Source of the DNA: Lachnospiraceae bacterium
GTDB lineage: Bacteria > Bacillota > Clostridia > Lachnospirales > Lachnospiraceae
Direction: 5' to 3'
DNA: 46,300 nucleotides
NCBI GenBank assembly: GCA_024699325.1
Contig: JAILPS010000016.1
Coordinates: 1-46,300 of the forward strand
Below, piece after piece: positions 1-8,800 of this stretch (position 1 is the first letter of the stretch; every line of letters begins with the position of its first letter). The position numbers and the translations under genes were made by a program. The notes beneath the pieces are model-generated. The model was not told the origin of the DNA and did no database searches. It was given only the letters and a program-made list of their open reading frames with translations.

Positions 1-1
1 C

Positions 2-91
2 ATAAGGGGAATAACAAGGTCGTTAAAACAGATGGCGATATCTAAGGAGGAAGCCTTAGGGCTTATAGATCGCTACTGGGAGGAGGATTAG
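2..91 (+). CDS. C-terminal end of a GntR/YtrA-type transcriptional regulator (partial)
   Basis: An open frame enters from the left edge and stops with TAG at 89-91. The visible 29 residues contain 'MAISKEEALG' followed by 'LIDRYWEED', which resembles the C-terminal tail of short YtrA-subfamily GntR repressors, where a final helix mediates dimerisation. Such regulators usually sit first in an operon with an ABC exporter and repress it until a cell-wall antibiotic is present. The next gene starts two bases after this stop, and its ribosome site (GGAGGAGG, 78-85) lies inside this frame, so the genes are co-transcribed. The DNA-binding domain is outside the window, so the family call rests on the tail and the context only. 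Confidence 0.55.
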   Translation: MRGITRSLKQMAISKEEALGLIDRYWEED

Positions 92-93
92 AG

Positions 94-609
94 GTGAAGG
101 CATACAGAAGGGGGATGTATGGAAACTATCTGATAGTGTACGTCATCGCTGGAATTATATGTGTAATAAACAGCATTGAGAAGTTTTTGATAAACTACGA
201 TGCTGCTGTAAATCTGGCGGTGGGTTATGGAGAGTACGAATTCTTATATGAGTTTTACGGGATAGCTCGCGAATTTAAGCCAGAGAATTACGATGTAAAT
301 ATAGTTCTTGACGGCACACTGTCAGTGTTCAGTCTGTTTTTAGCAGTGTGTGTGGTGATGGTTTTTCTAAATATGAAGTTTTTTAACAGTTGTGGATCAA
401 ACAGCAGTTATTTGCTGCTAAGAGCTCCAAGCAGGGGACTATATATAAGAACCGTACTTAAAAGACCGCTCATATGCATGGTTATCATGGCAGTTGTCAT
501 GGCACTTCTTGGGGCGCTGTTTGTGGGGCTTGCTCATAATCCTGTGTATGAAGACAGTGTGTACCACATTGAGCCTGACCACATTAATATTTTATCAATG
601 TTTTTCTAA
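94..609 (+). CDS. Short ABC-exporter membrane subunit (171 aa)
   Basis: Unnamed polytopic membrane protein with a GTG start two bases after the regulator stop. Hydrophobic stretches lie near residues 12-28, 75-95 and 122-146. A juxtamembrane motif near residues 100-115 ('SYLLLRAPSRG') resembles 'TYILRRLPVG' in the next gene, so both are probably related ABC-2-like permeases. It is about 100 residues shorter than its neighbour and ends right after the third segment. It may therefore be a naturally half-size subunit or a C-terminally truncated permease. It lies in one operon with the permease at 619 and the ATPase at 1428. It probably forms the membrane part of a peptide or antibiotic exporter, or of an efflux-type immunity system; no substrate can be read from the sequence. 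Confidence 0.75.
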   Translation: MKAYRRGMYGNYLIVYVIAGIICVINSIEKFLINYDAAVNLAVGYGEYEFLYEFYGIAREFKPENYDVNIVLDGTLSVFSLFLAVCVVMVFLNMKFFNSCGSNSSYLLLRAPSRGLYIRTVLKRPLICMVIMAVVMALLGALFVGLAHNPVYEDSVYHIEPDHINILSMFF

Positions 610-618
610 GGGGGAAAT

Positions 619-1434
619 ATGAAAGAGAAGTTATCAATATTTTCGTTTTATCTTAAGAAGAGAGTTGTATGGGCTCTGGTAATTATGGCAGCTATGGCCA
701 TATACATAACTCTGGCATGGCTTGGATGTTTTAAATATAATTTTGAGCCTGACGCTGCTTTTAGAACAAATATTTTTGATTTTGAGACGATACAGGTTTA
801 TCTAAACCACTTTCTGTTATTAGGTTTTTTTATAGCCATAATCGTATGCATACTTGTGTGCCTTGATTTTCAATTTGGAAAGAGCAACACAACATATATT
901 CTCAGAAGACTGCCAGTTGGCGAGAAGAACATATATATCGGCAAGGCCATATCAAACTTTTTGATGCTTATGTGGGTTTATCTGTTTACAGCGCTTTTAG
1001 AGCTTGCATGTCTGTGGGGCATGTATTATGTCAGAGATCATCAGGTCTTCGTTGTCAATCTGGTGGGAGATATCTTCGATTATGACTTTATGTACATGAT
1101 GTTTCCACTTGCCGATCCCATGATATTTGTTAAGAATGTCGCCACATATCTGATGCTTGCCATATTCTTAATGTATGGTTCATTCAGATTGACCTACGGC
1201 CATGCGCCAATACTTGGAATTGTGGGAAGTATTACAAGCGTGATACTGCTGTTCTGGGAGGTGTTAGGAAGCCGCGTACTGCTTTTATCTGACTCATGGT
1301 ATAAGTCATCAGTTATATTAGTTTTTCTTATAAATGCAGCTATTATAGCTTTAGTTTTCGTAAGGCTTCATCACTATTTTAACGGAGAATACGCCGACGA
1401 AGATTACATAATGCAGGGGGGAGAGACATGTTAG
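619..1434 (+). CDS. ABC-exporter permease (271 aa)
   Basis: Polytopic membrane protein with about six hydrophobic segments (near residues 15-36, 68-85, 113-135, 175-192, 197-220 and 232-250). After the second segment comes a cytoplasmic loop with 'TYILRRLPVG', typical of ABC-2-like permeases that contact the ATPase. The start is ATG with a GGGGG Shine-Dalgarno site at 610-614. The gene overlaps the following ATPase by 7 bp, which supports translational coupling. Together with the half-size membrane protein at 94 and the ATPase it should form a heteromeric exporter. The hydrophobic profile and the neighbours are clear, but sequence alone does not reveal a substrate. Confidence 0.82.
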   Translation: MKEKLSIFSFYLKKRVVWALVIMAAMAIYITLAWLGCFKYNFEPDAAFRTNIFDFETIQVYLNHFLLLGFFIAIIVCILVCLDFQFGKSNTTYILRRLPVGEKNIYIGKAISNFLMLMWVYLFTALLELACLWGMYYVRDHQVFVVNLVGDIFDYDFMYMMFPLADPMIFVKNVATYLMLAIFLMYGSFRLTYGHAPILGIVGSITSVILLFWEVLGSRVLLLSDSWYKSSVILVFLINAAIIALVFVRLHHYFNGEYADEDYIMQGGETC

Positions 1435-2162
1435 AGATTAAGAATGTGTCCAAGAAGTTTGGATTTAAAGAGGCTTTAAGCGATATCAATTTAAGTATCG
1501 ATAGAGGTCATATTGTGGGACTGTTTGGAGCAAACGGTGCCGGCAAGACCGTCCTTATGAAGTGTATCATGGGTTATCTAAACCATGAGGGCAGCATTAC
1601 CCTTGACGGCGAGAAGATTACATGCAAAAACGTGGACAAGATATCGTTTGGAACCTGCGAACACAGCTTTTTCCCGAGACTCACAGCATTAGAACACAGG
1701 GAATTCTTAAAAGAGCAGTTTCCGAAGTTTAACGAGAAGCGTTTTGATGTTTTGATGGAATTCTTTAACCTGCCACCTAAGAGAAAACTCAGGTTTTTGT
1801 CAACAGGACAGAAGAACCAGTTTGAGACAATCATGGCACTGAGCCAAGGCGCTGATTACATAATATTAGATGAGCCGTTCTCGGGCAACGATCTGTTAAA
1901 CCGCGAGGACTTATATAAGCTCATCATAGGTCTGTTAGAGCCTAATGAGACCATAATAATGTCAACACATCTGATAGAGGAGATTAAGGGATTCGTGGAT
2001 ATGGCAATCCTGATAAAGGATGGCAAAATTATAGAAAATGTCAGCGTTGAGGAGCTAAATGAGCAGGGAGTAGACCTTACTGACTTTATCAGAACCAGCT
2101 ATGGATATGATGCAAACAGAGTTATAAGAGCTCTCGAGAGCATTAACGGAAGGGATGAATAG
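1428..2162 (+). CDS. ABC transporter ATP-binding protein (244 aa)
   Basis: Complete nucleotide-binding domain. The Walker A motif is 'GANGAGKT' near residues 34-41. A signature region 'LSTGQKNQ' replaces the usual LSGGQ, Walker B is 'YIILDEPFSGND', and the H-loop histidine lies in 'MSTHLIEEI'. The length is normal for a stand-alone subunit of a GntR-controlled exporter of the YtrB/BcrA type. The ATG overlaps the permease gene by 7 bp and has a GGGGGAGA site just upstream. It energises the membrane subunits encoded at 94 and 619 on the cytoplasmic face. The Ser-Thr-Gly signature is a mild variant that should still bind ATP. Confidence 0.93.
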   Translation: MLEIKNVSKKFGFKEALSDINLSIDRGHIVGLFGANGAGKTVLMKCIMGYLNHEGSITLDGEKITCKNVDKISFGTCEHSFFPRLTALEHREFLKEQFPKFNEKRFDVLMEFFNLPPKRKLRFLSTGQKNQFETIMALSQGADYIILDEPFSGNDLLNREDLYKLIIGLLEPNETIIMSTHLIEEIKGFVDMAILIKDGKIIENVSVEELNEQGVDLTDFIRTSYGYDANRVIRALESINGRDE

Positions 2163-2163
2163 A

Positions 2164-3441
2164 ATGAAAGCGACATTGGTTGTTGCAGGAATTATGAGCG
2201 TTGCGCTTGTCGCAGGGGCAGGAGCAGCATTAGTTACATTAAAAACACAGGATGATGTGACAATCACGCAGGAGGTTATTGCCGGAGATCCGGCATATAT
2301 GGACGGTATCAGGTTTACATTCTGCGAATGTTCAGAACAACCTTTTGAGAGAACGGATAACATTTGGGGACATAAGGGGCTTACGCCATGGCAGACAGAT
2401 CCGAAGCTTATGTGGAAGGCAGTTGCTACGTTTGACAGCCAGGGGGTTACTGTGACTGATGAAAAATGTCACGTGGATGATTTTACCGCATGTTATCAGG
2501 ATGTATTTAATCTACAGTATTCGGGGATTGGCAATGACTTACTCAAGGCAATGAGATGTGTAAGAGAAACTGAATATAAGTATGAGGATCAGGTTGTTGT
2601 GTGCGCAGTCGATGACTATGGCAATAAGTATGGAGATTTGTACACTTACAATGACTACACAGTATTTAACAGGGATGTAGTATACCTATGGTATGTTGAG
2701 AGTGAAAAACATGATATACCTGAAGGATTGGATTATTATACTCTGTATAAGCTCACATTTTCTGACCCACATAATGAATATGAGCCCGCCCACATTGAAA
2801 AGATATCACAGATTAAGAAGGTCAGTTATTCTTATTTGCGTTCGTTTCTGCTGGAGTATTCCGGCGATATACTTATAGAAGATGATAAGTGTTTTGATGA
2901 TGAGGGTAATGAGATTGTTGAGAATAAGGGTTTAGATAAAACTATTAGAATTTATGATCATGAAACTGGAAAACTGTTGGTAGATATGGAAAGTGATACC
3001 TATACTAAGCCTTACGAGGTTTCCAATTACCTGATACTTACGGTTGAATCAGAGAATGGCAAAAAAGAAGTGGTTGTTTTGGATGAGAGTGCTGACTACA
3101 GGGAGGTATTTAGGACAGATTGCAGAGGAGAATTGAAAACCGTACTCTATGATGAGGAGAAGGGGTTGTTTTATATCATGAGTATGCTCAAACATAATTA
3201 CGATTATGCCAAATTAAATAATAAAGTATTGTTTGATTCTGTGAATATCACTGTGTGTGATGAAAATAGAGAACTGTATGTTGGAAATTATATTATGAAC
3301 ACCAGCTGGTATGGAAATGTTTTTTTTGACACCATAGTCGTTGGAGAATTCGATGTGGATTCCACAGGCCACGAATCGCCGGGGGATAACACCTTAGAAT
3401 ATATTGGAATAGATTACAGAATGGAATTTGTAGAAGAATAG
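2164..3441 (+). CDS. Membrane-anchored extracellular protein of unknown function, first of two tandem paralogues (425 aa)
   Basis: The family is not recognised. Residues 4-25 form an uncleaved or signal-type hydrophobic segment with no lipobox, so the rest should lie outside the membrane. The body is acidic and strand-rich, with repeated patterns such as 'IYDHETGKLL' and 'LYDEEKGLFY' that suggest beta-propeller-like blades (inference). ATG 2164 is chosen over ATG 2155 because GGAAGGG (2148-2154) abuts 2155 but sits 9 bases from 2164. The gene directly follows the ATPase of the exporter and is followed at 3464 by a paralogue. A role as a cell-surface partner of the exporter is plausible but unproven. 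Confidence 0.8.
   Translation: MKATLVVAGIMSVALVAGAGAALVTLKTQDDVTITQEVIAGDPAYMDGIRFTFCECSEQPFERTDNIWGHKGLTPWQTDPKLMWKAVATFDSQGVTVTDEKCHVDDFTACYQDVFNLQYSGIGNDLLKAMRCVRETEYKYEDQVVVCAVDDYGNKYGDLYTYNDYTVFNRDVVYLWYVESEKHDIPEGLDYYTLYKLTFSDPHNEYEPAHIEKISQIKKVSYSYLRSFLLEYSGDILIEDDKCFDDEGNEIVENKGLDKTIRIYDHETGKLLVDMESDTYTKPYEVSNYLILTVESENGKKEVVVLDESADYREVFRTDCRGELKTVLYDEEKGLFYIMSMLKHNYDYAKLNNKVLFDSVNITVCDENRELYVGNYIMNTSWYGNVFFDTIVVGEFDVDSTGHESPGDNTLEYIGIDYRMEFVEE
2245..2312 (+). repeat. Conserved 68-bp block, copy 1
   Basis: This 68-bp stretch of the first paralogue differs from 3545-3612 of the second at only two positions, at a constant offset of 1300 bp. It encodes the segment just after the membrane anchor, including 'DDVTITQEVIAGDP'. 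The flanking DNA is much more diverged, so the block was either copied recently by gene conversion or is under strong constraint. Confidence 0.9.
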
Positions 3442-3463
3442 GTTTTTAATCAAGGGGAGTTGT

Positions 3464-4729
3464 ATGAATAAGACACTAGTAGCAGCGGGGGCACTGACCA
3501 TTGCCCTGGCGGGGGCTGTGGGAACCTCGGCAGTTGTTTTAATAACACAGGATGATGTGACAATCACGCAGGAGGTGATTGCCGGAGATCCGACATATAT
3601 GGACGGTATCAGACTTACGTACTGTGTGTGCGCGGAGCAACCTTATGAATATAAATTTGACGTTTGGAAGAAAATTATATATGGACTGCCGTGGCAGGCT
3701 GAGCCGAAGCTTATGTGGAAGACAGTAGCCACATTTGACAACAAGGGTTTCACTGTGGCTGAGGAAAAATGCCAGGTGGATGATTTTACAATATGTTATC
3801 AGAATGTATGTGGAAATAGATATGCTGGTATATGGCCAACCCTGGTCGATGCGATTGAATATGTCAGGGGTGTAGAATATGCCTTATCTGATGAAGTCAG
3901 GCTGCCGGCGGTTGATGATAACGGCGTAAACTATGAGAACCTGTTTTGTGGACAATTAGTTACGGCATATGATGAAAATGTTATTTATATGTGGTGTGTG
4001 GAAAACGAAGAATATGAACTGCCTGAGGGGTTAGAGTTTAACACACTGTATAAGCTCACATTTTCTGATCCATCTGATGATACTGTTCCCGCTCACATTG
4101 AGAGAGTAGCTGATTTTGATTTTGAAAATGATGGAAAACTTCGCACATATGTGTTGGATAATTCAGGAGATATTCTGATTGAGAGTGAAGAGTCCAAATA
4201 CGTAGACGATGAAGAGATAGATTATTTCTGCTTTGAAATATATGACCATGAGACCGGAGAACTTATATATAGGGAGATGTCTGATTTTTGCTGTATTCCT
4301 TATGTGTTTTCACACTATGCTGTTCTTGAAGTCGCTTCAGAGGATGGAAAATCTGAGTATGTCGTTCTGGATGTGGATGAGGGCTACAGTGAGGTGCTTA
4401 GGACTGAGGCTGCGGGAAATCTTAAAAGTGTGGTGTACGATGAGGAGAAGGAGCGGTTCTGCTTTATGAGCATGCTAAAACAAAGCATGTATACGCATAG
4501 CAGAAGCTACGGTGATAATTTCTTTGATTCGGTAAGAGTAAATGTGTGTGATAAGAGCGGGGACCTGTATATAGGAGACTACTATACAAACTGCACATGG
4601 TGTAAATCACATTCTTTTGACACTATAATTGTAGGAGAACCTGATGTGGACGAGCTGGGGAATAAGTTGCCTGGAGTTAACACCTTAGAATATTTTGGAA
4701 TAGATTACAAGGTTGATTTTTACAGGTAA
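3464..4729 (+). CDS. Membrane-anchored extracellular protein, second tandem paralogue (421 aa)
   Basis: Paralogue of the gene at 2164, with the same architecture: hydrophobic N-terminal segment (residues 4-27), the nearly invariant 'DDVTITQEVIAGDP' block, then a long acidic extracytoplasmic domain with matching landmarks ('LYKLTFSDP', 'IYDHETGEL', 'YDEEKERF', 'NTLEYFGIDY'). A Shine-Dalgarno site AGGGGAG lies at 3454-3460 before the ATG. The pair arose by tandem duplication and has since diverged outside the first 60 residues. The function is unknown. Its place at the end of the GntR-ABC operon suggests surface binding or sensing linked to the transporter. Confidence 0.8.
   Translation: MNKTLVAAGALTIALAGAVGTSAVVLITQDDVTITQEVIAGDPTYMDGIRLTYCVCAEQPYEYKFDVWKKIIYGLPWQAEPKLMWKTVATFDNKGFTVAEEKCQVDDFTICYQNVCGNRYAGIWPTLVDAIEYVRGVEYALSDEVRLPAVDDNGVNYENLFCGQLVTAYDENVIYMWCVENEEYELPEGLEFNTLYKLTFSDPSDDTVPAHIERVADFDFENDGKLRTYVLDNSGDILIESEESKYVDDEEIDYFCFEIYDHETGELIYREMSDFCCIPYVFSHYAVLEVASEDGKSEYVVLDVDEGYSEVLRTEAAGNLKSVVYDEEKERFCFMSMLKQSMYTHSRSYGDNFFDSVRVNVCDKSGDLYIGDYYTNCTWCKSHSFDTIIVGEPDVDELGNKLPGVNTLEYFGIDYKVDFYR
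3545..3612 (+). repeat. Conserved 68-bp block, copy 2
   Basis: Second copy of the block at 2245-2312 with 66 of 68 identical positions. See the entry for copy 1. Confidence 0.9.
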
Positions 4730-4837
4730 TCTTCACCTGAGTTCACAGAATAACCACATTTCCATCACAAAAGATATAGATTTCTTCGATAGAATACTGC
4801 CGGTGGGATAAAAATATATCACTGGGAGGTAATATTC

Positions 4838-5704
4838 ATGAGAAAGAAAAATATATATTATGTAGCGTGTGCGCTTAGTTTGGCACTTATGGGATGTAAT
4901 TCTTCTGACACGGCGTCAGAGAGCGCGGAGAATGCAGTTGCCGAGGCGACTACAACAGTTTCTGACGAGACAGAGGTAGAAACTACCGCAGAGCTTGTGA
5001 CTGAGGAGAGTGCAGCCTTCGTGGGCATGGTCAGCGCTATAAGCGGAAATGTTGTGACTCTTACAGCCGGAGAGGTTGAGGTTGTTGAAGGAAATATGGG
5101 ACAGGAAGACAGCGAGGTCGGACAGTTCTTCATGGTTCCTGACTCTGACAGCTCTTCAGAACTGTCCATAATGGGCGGCGAGGGCGATATGCCACAGATG
5201 GGCGAGGCACCACAGATGGGGCAGATGCCAGGTGGTGATATGTCAGGCAATCAGATGCCAGGTGGTCAGATGCCAGGTGGTCAGATGCAGTTCCCGGGCG
5301 GAGACATGCAGATGGAGTTGCCGGAGGGCGAGACATTTGCCGAGGGCGAGATGCCAGGCGGTGAGTTGCCGGAGGGCGAGACATTTGCTGAGGACGGTAT
5401 GCAGTTTGGCGGCGGCATGAGAGGCGGCGACATGCAGAACATGGGACCCGGCAACATGGAGGACGGCCAGGGCTTTGGCATGGAGATGGACTTCTCAGAC
5501 TATGTTCCTTTTACAGCCTCAGGCGAGGATGCCACAGAATATGACCTTGGCGGCGTGACCATCGTCGACGAGGAGGGCAACGAGGTGGCACTTGAGGATA
5601 TAGCCGAGGGCGATGTTTTGACCATCACGGTAAATGATGATGGAACATATACAGTTGTGTGGAACGGCCATGGATTTGACATGAGTAGCTTTGGACAGAT
5701 CTAA
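4838..5704 (+). CDS. Lipoprotein with Met/Pro/Gly-rich tandem repeats (288 aa)
   Basis: An N-terminal lipoprotein signal ends in lipobox 'LMGC' (cysteine at residue 20). It is followed by a Ser/Thr/Glu-rich linker and a short beta-type segment 'GMVSAISGNVVTL' like those in DUF5666-type proteins. Residues about 105-215 are low complexity, built of 'QMPGG', 'GEMPGG' and 'LPEGETFAE' units. The C-terminal 60 residues form a second small beta domain ('GVTIVDEEGNEV', 'GDVLTITVNDDG'). A strong GGGAGG site precedes the ATG. A terminator follows at 5741, so the gene is its own transcription unit or the last in one. The DNA repeats are in multiples of three, so slippage would change repeat number without breaking the frame. 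The function is unknown; a methionine-rich metal-binding or spacer role is only a guess. Confidence 0.85.
   Translation: MRKKNIYYVACALSLALMGCNSSDTASESAENAVAEATTTVSDETEVETTAELVTEESAAFVGMVSAISGNVVTLTAGEVEVVEGNMGQEDSEVGQFFMVPDSDSSSELSIMGGEGDMPQMGEAPQMGQMPGGDMSGNQMPGGQMPGGQMQFPGGDMQMELPEGETFAEGEMPGGELPEGETFAEDGMQFGGGMRGGDMQNMGPGNMEDGQGFGMEMDFSDYVPFTASGEDATEYDLGGVTIVDEEGNEVALEDIAEGDVLTITVNDDGTYTVVWNGHGFDMSSFGQI
5222..5388 (+). repeat. In-frame tandem DNA repeats inside the Met/Pro/Gly lipoprotein gene
   Basis: An exact 15-bp unit (CAGATGCCAGGTGGT) occurs at 5222-5236, 5252-5266 and 5267-5281, the last two directly adjacent. A second family is a 26-bp identical stretch at 5315-5340 and 5363-5388, with a 48-bp period (16 codons). 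All periods are multiples of three. Confidence 0.9.
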
Positions 5705-5740
5705 GATATGTTTTAGTTAATTAATAATAAAACTTTTATT

Positions 5741-5767
5741 AAAGGGGCGCTTAGGGCGTCCCTTTTT
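5741..5767 (+). terminator. Rho-independent terminator after the repeat lipoprotein gene
   Basis: The stem AAAGGGGCGC / GCGTCCCTTT (10 pairs, one G-T) has a short loop and runs into a T-rich tract (5763-5767). It sits 36 bases after the stop codon. Confidence 0.85.
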
Positions 5768-5768
5768 C

Positions 5769-5796
5769 TTGACTTTTTTACAGGCTCGACTATAAA
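5769..5796 (+). promoter_or_regulatory. Sigma-A promoter for the FtsX-like permease gene
   Basis: TTGACT (5769-5774), 16-bp spacer, TATAAA (5791-5796). It lies between the upstream terminator and the ATG at 5834. Confidence 0.7.
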
Positions 5797-5833
5797 ATAG
5801 GTAAGTTAGTAGAAACGTTTTCAAGGAGAGAAT

Positions 5834-8800
5834 ATGACCAAGGGACAGTGGAAGGATTTACTTCGCGAAATTCTAAGAAATAAAAGCAGATTTCTGTCCA
5901 TATTGTTTATAGTCTGCCTGGGGGTGGCGTTCTTGTCGGGAATTCGTGCCAGCGAGCCGGATATGCTGATAAGCGTGGATGAATACTACGACGCCCAGGA
6001 GTTTATGGATATAAGAGTAATAGGTACGCTGGGACTTACGGACGATGATGTGGCCGACATAGCCAAAATCAAGGGTGTGGGCTACGCTGCGGGCGGCAAA
6101 TACACGGAGACCTATGTACATTTTACGGACAACACAGGCGAGGAGCCAAGACTTGAGACCAAGACGCTCAAGGTTTACGAATATCTAAGCGGCATCAACG
6201 AGCCGTATGTAACTGAGGGACATGTCCCGACCAAAACTGACGAGATGCTTATCGATTCGCATCTCGCAGCATACTATGATTTGAAAATAGGGGATACGAT
6301 CAGGCTTATCTCCGGGTCAGATGCGCCTCTTTCAGACACATTGAGCGAGGAGACCTACACCATATGCGGTTTTGGAATCTCCCCGTGGTATCTGCACTAC
6401 GAGAGGGGCACGGGTAATATAGGCACTGGAACCATAGACTATTTCGTCATGGTAAACGGCGCTGTTTTTGAGGCTGACTACTACACGGAAATCTATGTGC
6501 AGGTGGATGAGGCACGCTCAATGCTAAGCGGCACGGACGCATATGACGAGGTGGTTGATAAAATCGTCGACAGAATTAAGCTCTTAGAGGATGCAGCAGC
6601 CAAGAGGAGACTTGCGCAGGTCCGCGAACAGGCCATAGACGAGGCGCTAAGGAGCGATGACTACGCCAAGGCTTACAAGGAGGCGTATGATGAGGCTCTC
6701 GCTGACGCCAAGAAGGAGGCGTATGACGAGGCCTACGAGACTGTTCTAAAGGAGGCCTACGACGAGGCGCTTAAGACTGCCATGGAGACAGCCAGGGCTG
6801 AGGCTTTAAAAACTGTTAAGGCTGAGGCACTTGAGAAGGCCATAGAGACAGCGAGGGCTGAGGCTTTAGAGACTGCCATCAAAACTGCCCACGATGAGGC
6901 CTATGAGACCGCCCTTAAGCAGGTTATGGATGAGGGCTATGAGACTGCCCTTGAGACAGCCAAGAAGACTGCCTATGACCAGGCTCTTGCCACGACCAGA
7001 CAGACAGCATACGACGAGGGTTACGCGCAGATCACATCATATGTGGACAGCATTGCCGGACAGATTGTGGACGCTCTGGCTGGACTTAACGAGGAACAGC
7101 TAAACTCCCTTAAGGAGGCGCTAAACGACCCTACAACCACGCTCTCTGAGCAGCTTGACAAGGTCAATTATATATTTAAGAGTTTAGGCATCAGCATGCC
7201 TGACAACATAGATGTGAACGCCCTCATGGAGACACAGATCTATTCCATGATGGTGGATGCCCTTAAAAATTACGTGGAAAACAACCAGGTTACTGAGCAG
7301 GATAAGGCGAATGCGAAGGCCGCGCTTATAGCAGATGTCACTCCAAGCGTTAAAGCTATGTATGAGGAGTATTTTAACAGCCAGTTTGACACTGTGTACA
7401 AGACGCTGTTTGACCTGCAGTTTGAGGCTCAGTTTGAGAAACTATACGGCGAGACTGTGCGCGCGGAGTTTGAGAAAACATTTAACGAGCAGTACAAGGC
7501 GACGTTTGACGCGGAGTTTGAGAAGACATTTAACGAGCAGTATCTAGGCATGGTTAATGAGCAGTTTGACGCGACGTTTGACACGCAGTATCTGCCCATC
7601 ATAGAGCTGTCGTTTGACAAAACCTTCGAGGAGGAGTATCTCGACCAGTTTAATGAGGAGTTCGAGAAAACCTTCATGGAGGAGTATCTGGACGAATTCG
7701 AGGAGGAGTTTTACAAGACCTTCGAGGAGGAGGGAAAACCTAAGTTTGACGAGGAGTTCTATAAGACCTTCGAGGAGGAATATCAGGAGCTCTTCGACGA
7801 GGAGTTTGACAAGAAGTTTAACGAAGAATTCGTATCTGAGGCGGGCAATGAGATAGATGAGAAGCTTGAGCTTCCCAAGTGGTATGTGCTAAACAGAACC
7901 GCATCCGTGCCGTCGTATGTGGAGTATATTCAGGACGCCGAGGGAATAGGCAAGATCGGAACGGTCTTCCCGATAATATTCTTCTTAGTGGCTGCCCTTG
8001 TGGCTCTCACCACCATGACCAGAATGGTCGACGATGAGAGAATTCAGATAGGCTCCATGAAGGCCATGGGCTACTCAAACCTGTCCATAGCCGGCAAATA
8101 TATAATCTACACTCTGGCGAGCAGTGTGACCGGAAGTATTCTGGGCGTGCTGATAGGAGAGAAACTCTTCCCGCTTGTCATAATCAATGCCTACGGAATT
8201 CTGTTTGTGGACGTTCCCAACACATCTGCGCCGTATCAGCTGGACATCGCGGCGTATTCATCCCTTGCAGCTATAGGCTGCGTGCTGCTTGCCACATTGT
8301 TTGCATGCTTTAAGTCCACCAGGGAGAAGCCTGCGGGACTTATGAGACCACCTGCGCCCAAGGCAGGCAGCAGAATTCTATTGGAGAGAATAACCATTCT
8401 CTGGAACCACCTAAGCTTCACCGCGAAGGCATCCATGAGAAACCTCTTCAGATACAAAAAGCGTCTCTTCATGACCATATTTGGCATCGCGGGCTGCATG
8501 GCGCTCATGATGGTGGGCTACGGCCTTAAGGATTCCATTATGACCATCACGGGCACGCAGTACAAGGAAATCTTCCTCTACGACGCCTCAGTGACCATGA
8601 GCGCGGATGCCGACGAGGAGGAGAGCGAGGAGCTTATGAACGCCATCACAGGCTATGAGGGCGTAAGAGAGACTCTGGAGTTTTCCCACGAGACTCTCGA
8701 TGTGAGCGTGGGCGACTACAGCAGAAGTGTTGAGCTTTATGTTCCGCAGAGCGTTGAAAATATTGGCAACTTCATGATACTTCGCGACAGAGTTTCGGGA

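Noticed and set aside
5222-5388. CRISPR-like short repeats
   Set aside because: The repeats are in frame inside a lipoprotein gene, adjacent or degenerate, and have no unique spacers.
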